From Alphaproteobacteria bacterium (lineage in GTDB: Bacteria; Pseudomonadota; Alphaproteobacteria; Micropepsales; Micropepsaceae), in contig JAEUMK010000046.1 of NCBI GenBank assembly GCA_016792565.1, positions 1-44,799 of the forward strand: a stretch of 44,799 nt of DNA, given 5' to 3'. Positions 1-9,048 of this stretch are shown here, piece after piece. A model generated the notes under the pieces. It was not told where the DNA came from, ran no database searches, and saw nothing but the letters and a program-made list of their open reading frames with translations. Numbering within the stretch: the stretch's first letter is position 1; every line of letters begins with the position of its first letter. The translations under genes and the position numbers were made by a program.

Positions 1-1017
1 TCGCTCGCCGAAAAGCACATCGACGCGATCTACCAGGAGAAGAAGCTCTACGCCTATGGCTGCGGCATGGTCATCGGCTACGTCAACGACGAGTTCGACG
101 ACTTCATGAACCTGTCGCGCGAGAAGCCCAAGGACGCGGGCGGGCTGTTCGGTACGTTGTTCTCGGCGGCGCTCGACATCGTCGGCGCGATCCCGCCGCT
201 CAGCGTCGGCATCAAGGTCGGCAAGACGGCCGGCGCGATCGCCAACGCCATCAAGACGACGGTCGAGCACTCGCAGGCGGGATACGAGCGCGCGACCAGC
301 GTGGTGGAGGCGATCGTCAGGATCGAAGGCGTCGTCAAGGAGCCGAGCGAGTCCACGCCTGCCGATAAGGGGCAGGAAGAGATGCTGCGCAACGCCGCGG
401 TGAAGTTCCCGCTGGTCCAGAAGGCGATCTCGGCGGCCTATCTGGTGGAGTACGAGCGACAGGCCGCCCAGAGGGCCTTCCTCGAGACCCTGGTCGCCAA
501 GATGGACGATCCGTCCTTCACGGGGACGCCGCAGACCCTCGCCGCCGAGACGTTCGGCCCGGCGCCGCCCAACCTGACGCCGGAGGCGATCTACAAGCAG
601 TTCGCCGCCGTGAAGGATGCGATCTTCAAGGAGATCATGAAGCTCTATGTCCGGCGCTACGTCATCCTGGTGAAGTCGATCTTCACCAACGCGGACGCCG
701 GCACGAGCAACAGTTTCTGGGGCCTCTACAAGGGGCTCAACGAAGCGCAATGGGCCGAACTCTACCGGCGCTTCGGAACCAGGGTGCCGATCGAGCAGCG
801 CAATGCGCTCATCGAACAGAAAATCAGGGCCAAGGCGTCGCGATTCCGAGCCCTGCTGCCGCTCTACTTCCTGAAGGTGGCAGAGGACCCCGAGCCGGTC
901 CTCACGGAGCTGTCCGATCTCGTGTCGTTGTGGGATGCGCGACGCGTCGTCTTCCACACGACGACCGACCTGCACGGCCTGCGCACCCGGACCGACTTCC
1001 AGACCACGCCGCGCTAG
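1..1017 (+). CDS. Unrecognised protein, 5' end outside window
   Basis: The reading frame is open from base 1 and stops at a TAG at 1015-1017, so 338 residues are visible and the true start lies upstream; the ATG at 67 is probably internal. I do not recognise the family. A Gly/Ala-rich, mostly uncharged stretch at roughly visible residues 44-80 (starting GGLFGTLFSAALDIVGAIPP) could be a membrane-interacting or buried helical segment. The rest is charged and mainly helical in character, with basic and aromatic clusters (for example KLYVRRYVILVKSIF). No signal peptide can be judged because the N-terminus is missing. It converges on the GNAT gene and shares the bases CTAG with it as both stop codons. 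GC content is like the surroundings. Function unknown. Confidence 0.7.
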   Translation, partial: SLAEKHIDAIYQEKKLYAYGCGMVIGYVNDEFDDFMNLSREKPKDAGGLFGTLFSAALDIVGAIPPLSVGIKVGKTAGAIANAIKTTVEHSQAGYERATSVVEAIVRIEGVVKEPSESTPADKGQEEMLRNAAVKFPLVQKAISAAYLVEYERQAAQRAFLETLVAKMDDPSFTGTPQTLAAETFGPAPPNLTPEAIYKQFAAVKDAIFKEIMKLYVRRYVILVKSIFTNADAGTSNSFWGLYKGLNEAQWAELYRRFGTRVPIEQRNALIEQKIRAKASRFRALLPLYFLKVAEDPEPVLTELSDLVSLWDARRVVFHTTTDLHGLRTRTDFQTTPR

Positions 1018-1475
1018 GGCGCGGCCAGATCGAGGACATAGAGCGGCAGCATCCGGCCGGGGATGGCGTCGGACGGCGCATCGCCCACCCGGCGCGCGCC
1101 GCAGCGCTCGTAGAACGCGGCGGCGTTGGGATCGGCGAGGATCGTCAGATGCCGCGCGCCGGCCAGCGCCGCCGCGCCGGCCGCGTGGGCCAGCAGCGCG
1201 CGCCCGGTTCCGGCCCGCATCGAGAAGGGCTCCACGAAGAGAAGGTCGAGTTCCATGGCCCCGCCATCGGGCGCCAGGGCCGCGACGCCCAGCACGGCGC
1301 CGGCGCTGTCCTCCGCCACCCAGACAAGGCCGTGCGCGATCCGCGAGGGCGTCAGGGTGAGACCGGCATTGCTCGCCGCCATGAAGGCGGCGTCATAGCC
1401 CCAGGCCGCCTTCGACCGCAGGCAGAGATCCGTCAGCGCCTCGGCCTCGTCCGGCCTGGCGACGCGGATCGGCAT
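1014..1475 (-). CDS. GNAT family N-acetyltransferase
   Basis: A 153-residue protein of normal length for a single GNAT domain. It would transfer an acetyl group from acetyl-CoA to an amine; the substrate cannot be read from the sequence. The N-terminus MPIRVARPDEAEAL is the usual first strand and helix. The segment LLFVEPFSMRAGTGRALLAHA (about residues 78-98) is the strand 4 plus pyrophosphate-binding loop, in a weakened form of the R/Q-x-x-G-x-G/A motif. ADPNAAAFYERCGARRVG (about 115-132) is the typical C-terminal N-A-x-x-F-Y-x-x-x-G-F/A motif. It starts 2 bp after ppx ends and is probably cotranscribed with it as the last gene of the ppk-ppx run. Confidence 0.85.
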   Translation of the reverse strand: MPIRVARPDEAEALTDLCLRSKAAWGYDAAFMAASNAGLTLTPSRIAHGLVWVAEDSAGAVLGVAALAPDGGAMELDLLFVEPFSMRAGTGRALLAHAAGAAALAGARHLTILADPNAAAFYERCGARRVGDAPSDAIPGRMLPLYVLDLAAP

Positions 1476-1477
1476 GG

Positions 1478-2938
1478 TCAGCGGCCGAGGACGATGCGCG
1501 GTTCGCGCGCGAACGACGTGGCGAGGTCCTCCAGCCGCTTGTCCACGGTCTCGCCGCGGACATCGGCGCGCGACCGGGCGATGCGCAGCGTCAGGACGGT
1601 GGGGTCGAGCTTCAGCTCATACTCCATCCCCACGCCGCTCGCCGTCCCGGCGAGTACATAGGCGAGCCGCAGCGCCCGCCCCAGACGTTCGGCCCGAATG
1701 GCATAGTCGAGCCCGACCAGCCTCTCGATCGGCGCGATCAGCTGATCCTGCGCGGCGCCGCCATAGCGGTGCCACAGGGTGAGCGCGAGAAAACCGCGCG
1801 CCCGGTGACGGATGCCGGCGATCTGCGCCTGCAGCACGTAGCGGAACGACAATTCGGCCCGGTAGTCGGGATGCTGCCGCCAGGCGGAGTCCGACAGCAG
1901 GCAGGCAGCTCGCCTGAGGCGCTGCTCGTCCGGCCGCTCGCCCTCGAACAGCGGCGCGGTGAAGGCCTCGATTTCGTCGGCCTGGGCGCGGCGGCGGCCG
2001 AAGCGTTCGGCCGTCTCGTCGGCGGTCTCGTAGAGCGGATCGCGGGCCCGGGTCTTGGCCGGCAGCGCCTTGTAGAGCACGCCCTCGCGCACGCCATAGG
2101 CCGAGACGATCACCCGGTCCAGCTGGCCGAGCCGCATCAGGCGGTCCAGCACCAGCGCACCGAAGGGCAGCGACTCGGCGCGGCGGCGCGGCACGCCGGC
2201 CATGCGCTCCAGCGTCTTCTGGCTCTGCGCCATCACGAATTCGGCGATCCTGAGCGTCTCGGCGCGCGACATCTCGTAGCCATGCAGGATGTGCAGCGGG
2301 TAGCCGGTGCGGGCCATGTGCAGGCGGGCGATGTTGCGCCAGACGCCGCCGACGGCAAAAAGGGCGCGGCCCTTGTACTTGTCGAGTCCGGGCAACGCCA
2401 TCAGACCCGCATCCACGAACGCGCGCGCGCGATCCAGCCGCCCTTGCGCGACATCCATGAGGCGCAGCGGGCCGAAAGGCAGCGTCGCCCCGGCGCCCAG
2501 CACGCCGTCCTTCACGCCCGTCAGTTCCAGGCTGCCGCCGCCCAGATCGCCGACCAGGCCATCGGCGTCCGGCAGGCCGCAGACGACGCCGAGCGCCGCC
2601 AGTTCCGCCTCCTGCGCCCCGGTCAGCACCTTGATCGGCCAGCCGCAGGCCTCCTCGGCCCGGCGCACGAAATCCGGCCCGTTGCTGGCGTCCCGGGCGG
2701 CGGCGGTGGCGACCGCCTGGAGCCGCCTGACGCCCATCGAGACGGCGACCAGGCGAAAGCGCCGCAGCGCTGCCAGCGCCAGCTTCATGCCCTCCGCATC
2801 CAGCCGCCCGGTCGAAACCATGTTGCGGCCGATCGCGCAGATCGACTTCTCGTTGAACAGGGTGATGGGATTGCGGTTCGCCGCCTCGAAGACGACGAGG
2901 CGCACGGAGTTGGAGCCGATGTCGATCACGCCGAACAT
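1478..2938 (-). CDS. ppx: Exopolyphosphatase, Ppx/GppA family
   Basis: Hydrolyses terminal phosphates from inorganic polyphosphate; family members can also act on pppGpp. The 486-residue protein has the ASKHA-type phosphate-1 loop GVIDIGSNSVRLVVFE (residues 3-18) and the phosphate-2 loop GDLGGGSLEL (130-139). TGAQEAEL (about 106-113) carries the family's catalytic glutamate region. The C-terminal part from about residue 310 is the all-helical extension seen in longer Ppx proteins. It lies 45 bp downstream of ppk1 on the same strand, so enzymes that make and degrade polyphosphate are probably expressed together. The ppk-ppx order is common in Proteobacteria. A GppA role cannot be excluded, but the linkage to ppk favours Ppx. 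Confidence 0.92.
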   Translation of the reverse strand: MFGVIDIGSNSVRLVVFEAANRNPITLFNEKSICAIGRNMVSTGRLDAEGMKLALAALRRFRLVAVSMGVRRLQAVATAAARDASNGPDFVRRAEEACGWPIKVLTGAQEAELAALGVVCGLPDADGLVGDLGGGSLELTGVKDGVLGAGATLPFGPLRLMDVAQGRLDRARAFVDAGLMALPGLDKYKGRALFAVGGVWRNIARLHMARTGYPLHILHGYEMSRAETLRIAEFVMAQSQKTLERMAGVPRRRAESLPFGALVLDRLMRLGQLDRVIVSAYGVREGVLYKALPAKTRARDPLYETADETAERFGRRRAQADEIEAFTAPLFEGERPDEQRLRRAACLLSDSAWRQHPDYRAELSFRYVLQAQIAGIRHRARGFLALTLWHRYGGAAQDQLIAPIERLVGLDYAIRAERLGRALRLAYVLAGTASGVGMEYELKLDPTVLTLRIARSRADVRGETVDKRLEDLATSFAREPRIVLGR

Positions 2939-2983
2939 GGCAGACCGGCTAACACGACTCGCGGTCCCGCGACACCCGTTCCG

Positions 2984-5215
2984 TCAGCCGATCCGCTTGC
3001 GCCCGATCGGCACGGTCGGGGGCGTGCTGAACTTCAGCGACTTGCCGCGCCCCGACAGGCTGGGATTGGTCATGAAGTACTGATGGGCGCTGAAGGCCTC
3101 GGGACTGTCGGCGTTGGGGGCGCGGACATAGGTCCCGTCGGCCTTCAGGAACCAGCTCTGCGCCTCGTCCTTCATGTTGGCGACCATGATCTGGTCGAGG
3201 ATCTGCTGGTGCACGGTCGGGTTCTCGATCGGCGCCAGGGTCTCGACCCGGCGGTCGAGATTGCGCGGCATCCAGTCGGCCGAGGAGATGTAGAGCAGCG
3301 CCTTGGGCGACGGCAGGCCATGGCCCGCCCCGAAGGCGACAATGCGGCCATGTTCCAGGAAACGCCCGACGATCGACTTGACGACGATGTTCTCCGAGAG
3401 GCCTGGAACGCCCGGCCGCAGGCAGCAGATGCCGCGGACCACCAGCGTGATGCGAACGCCCGCCTGGCTGGCCCGGTAGAGCGCGTCGATCACGGTCGAT
3501 TCGACCAGCGAGTTCATCTTCGCCCAGATCGCCGCCGGCCGCCCGGCCCTGGCATGGGCGATCTCCGCCTCGATGTTCTCCAGGAGGCGGCGCTTGAGGG
3601 TCAGCGGCGCGATGGCGAGCTTTTCCAGCGCCGTCGGCTCGGCATAGCCGGTGATGAAGTTGAAGATCTGCCCGGCGTCCCGGCCGAGCGCCGGATCGCA
3701 GCTGAAGACCGACAGGTCGGTGTAGATCTTCGCGGTCTGCGGGTGATAGTTGCCGGTGCCGATGTGGACATAGCTGCGCAGGTGACCGCCCTCGCGGCGC
3801 ACGACCAGCGACAGCTTGGCGTGGGTCTTCAGCTCGATGAAGCCGTAGACGACCTGCACCCCGGCGCGCTCAAGATCGCGCGCCCACTTGATGTTGGCGG
3901 CTTCGTCGAAGCGGGCCTTCAGCTCGACCACGGCGGTCACCGACTTGCCCGATTCCGCCGCCTCGATCAGCGCCTTGACGATGGGGCTGTCCTGAGATGT
4001 GCGATAGAGCGTCTGCTTGATCGCCACCACGTCGTGGTCGGCCGCCGCCTGGCGCAGGAACTGCACCACCACGTCGAAGCTCTCGAAGGGATGGTGGACG
4101 ACGATGTCCTTGGAGCGGATCGCCGCGAAGCAATCGCCGCCGGCGTCGCGGATGCGCTCCGGGAAGCGCGCATTGTAGGGCGGGAACTTGAGGTCCGGGC
4201 GCTCGTCGACGATCAGCTGCTTGATGTCGACGAGGCCGACCAGGCCGTCGGACACCAGCACCGCGCGGGTATCGACGCCGACCTCGTCGGTGATGAAGTG
4301 GCGCAGGTCCTCGGGCATCGAACTCGACACCTTGAGGCGGATCACGCTGCCGCGGCGGCGGCGCTTGAGCGCCGACTCGAACTGGCGGACCAGGTCCTCG
4401 GCCTCTTCCTCGATCTCGATGTCGCTGTCGCGGATCAGGCGGAACGTGCCGCTGCCGGCGACGTCGAAGCCGGGGAACAGCCGCTCGCTGAACAGCAGCG
4501 CCGCGTCCTCGATGGTGACGAAGCGGATGCGCGGCCGGGCGCCCCGCTTCGCCTTGACGTCGGGCAGGCGGATGAAGCGTTCGGCCTGGGGCGGCAGGGG
4601 CAGCAGCGCCTTGCGCATCAGCCCGTCCTTGCGGCGGCGCAGCTGCAGCGCGACGGCGATGCCGAAATTCGGGATGAAGGGGAAGGGATGGGCCGGATCG
4701 ATCGCCAGCGGCGTCAGCACCGGATAGATCGAGTCCATGAACTTCCATTCCAGCCAGGTCCGGTCCTCGGCGGACAGGCCGGAGGCATCGAGCACCTCGA
4801 TGTCGTTCTCGGCGAGTTCGGCCCGCAGCGACAGCCAGACATGCTGCTGCGCCGCCATCAGCTCGACCGCGTCCTCGTGGATCTCGGCGAGCTGCTGGGC
4901 CGGGGTGAGGCCGTCGTCGCTCACTTCGGCGACGTTCTGGGTCACCATGGCGTGCAGGCTGGCGACCCGCACCATGTAGAACTCGTCGAGGTTGCCGGCC
5001 GAGATCGAGACGAAGCGCAGCCGCTCCAGAAGCGGATGACGCCGGTTCTGTGCCTCGGCGAGTACGCGCGTGTTGAACTGGAGCCAGGACAGTTCGCGGT
5101 TGATGAAGCGCGCGGCGCTGTCGGGTGCGATGGCCGGCGCCGGGGCCGGCAGCGGCTCCGCCTTCGGGGCCTTGGGCCGCCCCGCCTTGCGCTCATGCAC
5201 CGTCTCGTCCGTCAC
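2984..5215 (-). CDS. ppk1: Polyphosphate kinase 1
   Basis: Reversibly polymerises the gamma-phosphate of ATP into inorganic polyphosphate in the cytoplasm. The 743-residue length fits PPK1 with a short N-terminal extension. [16 protein letters not shown] near residue 40 is the classic N-domain start. The two PLD-like C domains carry the key histidines: H465 in [11 protein letters not shown] (phosphorylated residue, H435 in E. coli) and H622 in [12 protein letters not shown] (H592 in E. coli). [18 protein letters not shown] is also family-typical. The start is a GTG at 5215 with AGGAC about 7 nt upstream; no ATG is better placed. The gene follows hdaA after an 89-bp gap and precedes ppx. Confidence 0.96.
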   Translation of the reverse strand: MTDETVHERKAGRPKAPKAEPLPAPAPAIAPDSAARFINRELSWLQFNTRVLAEAQNRRHPLLERLRFVSISAGNLDEFYMVRVASLHAMVTQNVAEVSDDGLTPAQQLAEIHEDAVELMAAQQHVWLSLRAELAENDIEVLDASGLSAEDRTWLEWKFMDSIYPVLTPLAIDPAHPFPFIPNFGIAVALQLRRRKDGLMRKALLPLPPQAERFIRLPDVKAKRGARPRIRFVTIEDAALLFSERLFPGFDVAGSGTFRLIRDSDIEIEEEAEDLVRQFESALKRRRRGSVIRLKVSSSMPEDLRHFITDEVGVDTRAVLVSDGLVGLVDIKQLIVDERPDLKFPPYNARFPERIRDAGGDCFAAIRSKDIVVHHPFESFDVVVQFLRQAAADHDVVAIKQTLYRTSQDSPIVKALIEAAESGKSVTAVVELKARFDEAANIKWARDLERAGVQVVYGFIELKTHAKLSLVVRREGGHLRSYVHIGTGNYHPQTAKIYTDLSVFSCDPALGRDAGQIFNFITGYAEPTALEKLAIAPLTLKRRLLENIEAEIAHARAGRPAAIWAKMNSLVESTVIDALYRASQAGVRITLVVRGICCLRPGVPGLSENIVVKSIVGRFLEHGRIVAFGAGHGLPSPKALLYISSADWMPRNLDRRVETLAPIENPTVHQQILDQIMVANMKDEAQSWFLKADGTYVRAPNADSPEAFSAHQYFMTNPSLSGRGKSLKFSTPPTVPIGRKRIG

Positions 5216-5304
5216 GAAATGTCCTGTCTTTTCAATGCGCCGCGAGAATGCCCTGTCCCCGGCCGCCGCGCCAGCAGACTAGCATGACGCTTCTATGAAG
5301 AATG

Positions 5305-5955
5305 CTAACGCCCGGCGGCCAGAACCTCGGCGGCCAGCCTGGTATCGAGCCGGCGCTTCTCGGCCAGCGAACGCTCGTCCAGCGCCGCGACGAGGCGGCG
5401 CGCCTCGCCCAGCGAACGGTCCATGCGCGGCAGAAGCCAGGCGGCGACCTCGGCGGCGCGCTCGGCGTCGATCTGGCGGTCGGCGAACAGCTTGAGCAGG
5501 ACGGCGAAGAGCAGCGCGTCGTCGGGCGGCGGCAGGGCGACGCCGACCACCGTGTTCAGCCGGGTGCGCAGATCGGCCAGCCGGACCCGCCAGCCCGCCA
5601 CCGGCAGGCGCGCCGTGAAGAGGATCGAGCCGCCCTCGCCGACGACGCGGTTGAAGGCATGGAACAGCTCCTCCTCCGCCGCGGGCACGCCGGCCAGCCG
5701 GTCGGCGTCCTCGACGACGAGATGGGCGGCCGCTGCCGGCCAGCCCGCCGCGCCGGACCGCCGGGCATGGAGCCCGGCCAGATGGCTCTTGCCCGCCCCG
5801 TCCGGCCCGATCACCGCCAGCATGCCGCCGGTCCAGGCCGGCCAGGCCTCGACCGCTTCGAGCGCCGGGCGGTTGCTGGCCGAGACGAAATAGTCGTCGC
5901 GCTCCAGCGAGACGCGTTCGGGCAGCGGCAGGACGAGCTGGCGGGGGGGCGTCAT
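5305..5955 (-). CDS. hdaA: HdaA-type DnaA regulatory inactivator
   Basis: A 216-residue DnaA-like AAA+ protein. HdaA family proteins stimulate ATP hydrolysis by DnaA when bound to the DNA-loaded sliding clamp and so prevent re-initiation of replication. Visible features are an N-terminal clamp-binding motif QLVLPLP (residues 6-12), Walker A GPDGAGKS (50-57) and a Walker B-like HLVVEDADRL (about 78-87). There is no C-terminal DNA-binding domain, as expected for Hda rather than DnaA. The chosen ATG at 5955 overlaps the stop of the phosphatidyltransferase gene (ATGA), which implies translational coupling. A longer in-frame reading to 6306 only shadows the upstream gene. The position between the phosphatidyltransferase and ppk1 matches the usual alphaproteobacterial context of hdaA. 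Confidence 0.9.
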   Translation of the reverse strand: MTPPRQLVLPLPERVSLERDDYFVSASNRPALEAVEAWPAWTGGMLAVIGPDGAGKSHLAGLHARRSGAAGWPAAAAHLVVEDADRLAGVPAAEEELFHAFNRVVGEGGSILFTARLPVAGWRVRLADLRTRLNTVVGVALPPPDDALLFAVLLKLFADRQIDAERAAEVAAWLLPRMDRSLGEARRLVAALDERSLAEKRRLDTRLAAEVLAAGR

Positions 5956-6533
5956 TGCGGGCCGCCGGGCGGCCGCTGGGCGATGTCCCAGGCGGTGATG
6001 GAGGCGAACCAAGCGAGGAAATAGGCAAGGCCCGACAACAGCGTCGTCGCCGCGACGATCCACTGGCCCGGCACGAGCGCCGGCTCCAGCGCCGGCAGGA
6101 AGCCGAGGGCCGCCAGCATCATGGCGGCGAGGACGATCTGGGCGGCGGTATTCAGCTTGCTGAGCATCAGGGGGGCGATCTTCAGCGGGTGGCCGACCAG
6201 ATAGGAGAGGATCACGGCGCCGACGATCAGCAGGTCGCGCGAGACGACCAGCGTCACCACCACCTGCGCCAGTTCGCCCTGCACGCCCAGCGTGACGTAA
6301 ACGCAAACCAGCAGCGCCTTGTCGGCGATCGGATCGAGATAGGCGCCCAGCTCGGTCCGCATGTTGAAGCGATTGGCGATGTAGCCGTCGATGGCGTCGG
6401 AGAGCCCGGCGACGACGAAGAGCGCGAAGGCGAGCTCGTAGTCCCTGCCCAGCATCAGCGAGACGATCAGCGGCACCAGAAGCAGCCGCACGATCGAGAT
6501 CAGGTTGGGCAGCGACAGGGCCAGGGCCGCCAT
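5952..6533 (-). CDS. CDP-alcohol phosphatidyltransferase (PgsA-like)
   Basis: An integral membrane enzyme of 193 residues that would move a phosphatidyl group from CDP-diacylglycerol to an alcohol; glycerol-3-phosphate is the likeliest acceptor by similarity to PgsA. The catalytic signature lies at residues 46-71: D46, D49-G50, A53, G63, D67 and D71 are all present. The Arg that normally follows the alanine is Asn here (IAN). About five hydrophobic segments follow the family's topology. It is translationally coupled to hdaA and starts 9 bp after the DUF2066 gene ends. It may be a paralogue rather than the housekeeping pgsA, so no symbol is given. Confidence 0.85.
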   Translation of the reverse strand: MAALALSLPNLISIVRLLLVPLIVSLMLGRDYELAFALFVVAGLSDAIDGYIANRFNMRTELGAYLDPIADKALLVCVYVTLGVQGELAQVVVTLVVSRDLLIVGAVILSYLVGHPLKIAPLMLSKLNTAAQIVLAAMMLAALGFLPALEPALVPGQWIVAATTLLSGLAYFLAWFASITAWDIAQRPPGGPQ

Positions 6534-6542
6534 CCCGCGCTC

Positions 6543-7757
6543 CTATTGCGGCCGGATCACCTGCGGCTCCTCGACCGGCGGCTCCTCGGCCGGCGGCTCG
6601 CCATCCGCCGGCTCGCCGGGTCCCGGGCCGGGCGTCGGCTGCGCTTCGCCGTCCTCGCCGGCCGCGGCGCCGCCGCCGAACGACATCGGTTCGCCCTGCC
6701 GATAGCTGTCGAGCACGAGGCCGGAGGAGCCGGCATAGATGCCGAACCCGGCCTGGCGCAGGGCCTGCTCGAACTGGTCGTTGCGGCCGCGATAGCGCAG
6801 CCAGATCGACATGCCCGAGATGGTGACCCGCGAAACCTGGATCTCCAGGATGTTCTGGACCTTGCGCAGCCGCTTCTCGATGTCGTTGCGCTGGGCGAGC
6901 GAGGAGTACGGCGCCCAGACCGAGAGGGCGGCCGAGATCGAATTGTCGATCGCCGCCTTCTGCTTCCAGGACTCGCCCATCACTGAGGCGAGCTTGCGCA
7001 CCGCATCGGCCAGCGCGCCGCGCTCGTCCGCGCCTTCGCCGGTGGCGGAGAAGTGCTCGCTGCCGGTTTCCGAGACGAGGTCGGCCTCGACCTGCACCTG
7101 ACCGCTCGCATAGCTGGCGCGCGCCACCAGCACCGCCTTGACGCCGTACTTGTCGGCGATGGTCTTGTAGCTCAGCCAGTCGGTGCCGAGCGGCGCGCCC
7201 GGCGGGATCGCCGCCTTGTCGCCGTCATCGCCATACGGCGCATCGACCGGGATCAGCTCGTTCTCCAGCTTGATGGCCCGGAAGGCGCTCAGCCACAGAT
7301 TGTCGTCGCCCCACAGCCTGGTGCCCTCGGGGGTGTCGTAGAGCGGGATGGCGAGCGACGACGGCCCGCGGCGGTCGGCATAGGAGATGCCGCGCTCGCG
7401 CAGGTACTTCTTCACCAGGTCGCCCTTGAACAAGTACGTCATCGTGGCGATGCACTTGGAGTTGGAGCGCTTCTCGCCCGAGACCTCGTAGCCCGACACG
7501 AAGGCGGTCAGTTCGTCGGCCGAGGGCTGCGGCACCCGTCCCCAGTCGGCCTCGGGCACGAGGCGCTGGATCAGCTTGAGCCAGGCCTGGTCCTGGCCCT
7601 GGCCGTAGGCCGCCTCGCAGGCCTTGGGACCGGATTCGCCGGTCGCCTCGACCGCGACGCCGCGCACCACGAAGATGCTGCCCGCGGCCATGGCCGGCGC
7701 AGAAAGGGCGAGACCCGCGATGAGGGCCGCCAGAAAGCTCAGGAACCGCAGGCGCAT
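6543..7757 (-). CDS. DUF2066 domain-containing exported protein
   Basis: A 404-residue protein with a clear Sec signal peptide (MRLRFLSFLAALIAGLALSA, cleavage after about A24). The following segment FVVRGVAVEATGESGPKACE and the SGYEV...TYLFKGDLVKKYLRERGI region match the DUF2066 family. Function is unknown. In alphaproteobacteria the gene is typically next to a phosphatidyltransferase and hdaA, as here. The C-terminal 45 residues are low-complexity, rich in Pro, Glu and Gly (GEPPAEEPPVEEP), probably a disordered tail. It is the first gene of the minus-strand run; a weak TATAAG -10-like hexamer lies at 7790-7795 on the minus strand, without a convincing -35. Confidence 0.85.
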   Translation of the reverse strand: MRLRFLSFLAALIAGLALSAPAMAAGSIFVVRGVAVEATGESGPKACEAAYGQGQDQAWLKLIQRLVPEADWGRVPQPSADELTAFVSGYEVSGEKRSNSKCIATMTYLFKGDLVKKYLRERGISYADRRGPSSLAIPLYDTPEGTRLWGDDNLWLSAFRAIKLENELIPVDAPYGDDGDKAAIPPGAPLGTDWLSYKTIADKYGVKAVLVARASYASGQVQVEADLVSETGSEHFSATGEGADERGALADAVRKLASVMGESWKQKAAIDNSISAALSVWAPYSSLAQRNDIEKRLRKVQNILEIQVSRVTISGMSIWLRYRGRNDQFEQALRQAGFGIYAGSSGLVLDSYRQGEPMSFGGGAAAGEDGEAQPTPGPGPGEPADGEPPAEEPPVEEPQVIRPQ

Positions 7758-7827
7758 GGCCGAATGTCATCCCCTCAAACGAGGTGACGCTTATATCGGC
7801 CGCCCATGCGGCGAGAAAGAGGCGGCG

Positions 7828-9048
7828 TCAGGCCCGGATCACGCCGTCCAGCGCGGGCGCGGCGGCGCTGCCGGGGAAGACGTCGCGCTCCAGCCGGGCC
7901 GGGTCGATCCCCAGATGGCCGCTCAGCGCCGTCTTCAGCACCGAACGCAGATCGGTGGTCGGGGCGAGATCGCGGTTCTCGAAGAGCTGGGCGTCCTTCA
8001 GCCCCGGCCAGTCGGCGAGGACCCGGCCGCCCTTGACCGCCCCGCCCAACAGGAAGGCCGCGGCCCCGGTGCCGTGGTCGGTGCCCCGGTTGCCGTTGGG
8101 CCGCGCGGTGCGGCCGAACTCGGTGATGAGCGCGACGACGGTCTGCCCCCAGGCCGGGCCGAGCGCTTCGGCAAGCGCGCTCATGGCGGCGTCGAGATTG
8201 GCGAGCCGGCGGGCGAGTTGGCCGTCGGCCGCGCCCTGCCCGACATGGGTGTCCCAGCCATAGGCCTCCAGCACCGCGATACGCGGGCCGTCGGGCCGGG
8301 CCATCATCGCGCCGGCCTGGGCGGCGATCGGGGCGAGGTTGTTCTGCCTCTGGGCCGGGCCCTGCGCCATGTCGCCGCCGCGTTCCGCGCCGGCATGGCT
8401 GGCGTCGGCCGCCATGGCCTGGACCTCCAGCCCCTTGGCGAGCGCCGGGCCGAGCGCCGCATCGCCGGCATAGAGGGCGGCCATGCGGGCCATGAAGTCC
8501 TCCGATCCGGAGGGCAGGTCCGAGGGCGTGAACGAGGTCGCCGGGGCGTCGCCGCGCAGGATCAGCGGCAGGCTGGGGCTGAAGGCGACCGTCCGTCCGG
8601 CATCGCGCTCGCCGAGCGCCGCGAGCGCCCGGTTGAGCCAGCCGTCGCGGCCGCCGCCCTGCCCCAGCCCGGTCTCCAGGATCGCCTGCGCCTCGAAATG
8701 CGAGCGTTCGCGCACCGGAATGGCGACGGCATGGAAGGCCGCGAGCTGGCCCCTGTCGAACGCCGCCTTGAAGCCCGGCATCGCCGGATGAAGGCCGAAC
8801 ATCGCATCCAGCGGCAGCGCCTCGCCGGCCGGGATCGCAAGATCGCCGCGCAGCCCGGCATAGGCCGGATCGCCGACCGGCGGCAGGGCGCTGAGGCCGT
8901 CGAGCGCGCCGCGCAGGATCACCACGACGAAGCGCTTGTCGGTCGGCGCGGCGGCGAAGGCGACGCGGCTCCAGCCGGGCAGCGCCAGCCCGGCGCCGGC
9001 GAGGCCCGCGCCGGCGAGCAGGCGGCGGCGGGTGAGGATCGTGGTCAT
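7828..9048 (-). CDS. DUF1501 protein with Tat-type signal
   Basis: A 406-residue exported protein. The start at 9048 is chosen because it opens directly into a twin-arginine-like signal (TRRRLLAG at residues 6-13, then a Gly/Ala/Leu core ending near AFAAAP) and its ATG overlaps the DUF1800 stop codon. Mature-region motifs fit DUF1501: [18 protein letters not shown] near the start, [10 protein letters not shown] in the middle, and [20 protein letters not shown] followed by [11 protein letters not shown] near the end. The conserved Asp and His residues resemble the metal sites of the alkaline-phosphatase/sulfatase superfamily to which DUF1501 has been related, but no reaction is established. 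Paired with DUF1800 immediately upstream. Confidence 0.88.
   Translation of the reverse strand: MTTILTRRRLLAGAGLAGAGLALPGWSRVAFAAAPTDKRFVVVILRGALDGLSALPPVGDPAYAGLRGDLAIPAGEALPLDAMFGLHPAMPGFKAAFDRGQLAAFHAVAIPVRERSHFEAQAILETGLGQGGGRDGWLNRALAALGERDAGRTVAFSPSLPLILRGDAPATSFTPSDLPSGSEDFMARMAALYAGDAALGPALAKGLEVQAMAADASHAGAERGGDMAQGPAQRQNNLAPIAAQAGAMMARPDGPRIAVLEAYGWDTHVGQGAADGQLARRLANLDAAMSALAEALGPAWGQTVVALITEFGRTARPNGNRGTDHGTGAAAFLLGGAVKGGRVLADWPGLKDAQLFENRDLAPTTDLRSVLKTALSGHLGIDPARLERDVFPGSAAAPALDGVIRA

Noticed and set aside
1769-5287. 1172-codon open frame on the plus strand
   Set aside because: It lies antisense to ppx and ppk1, which have full family motifs. Long antisense frames are expected at this GC content.
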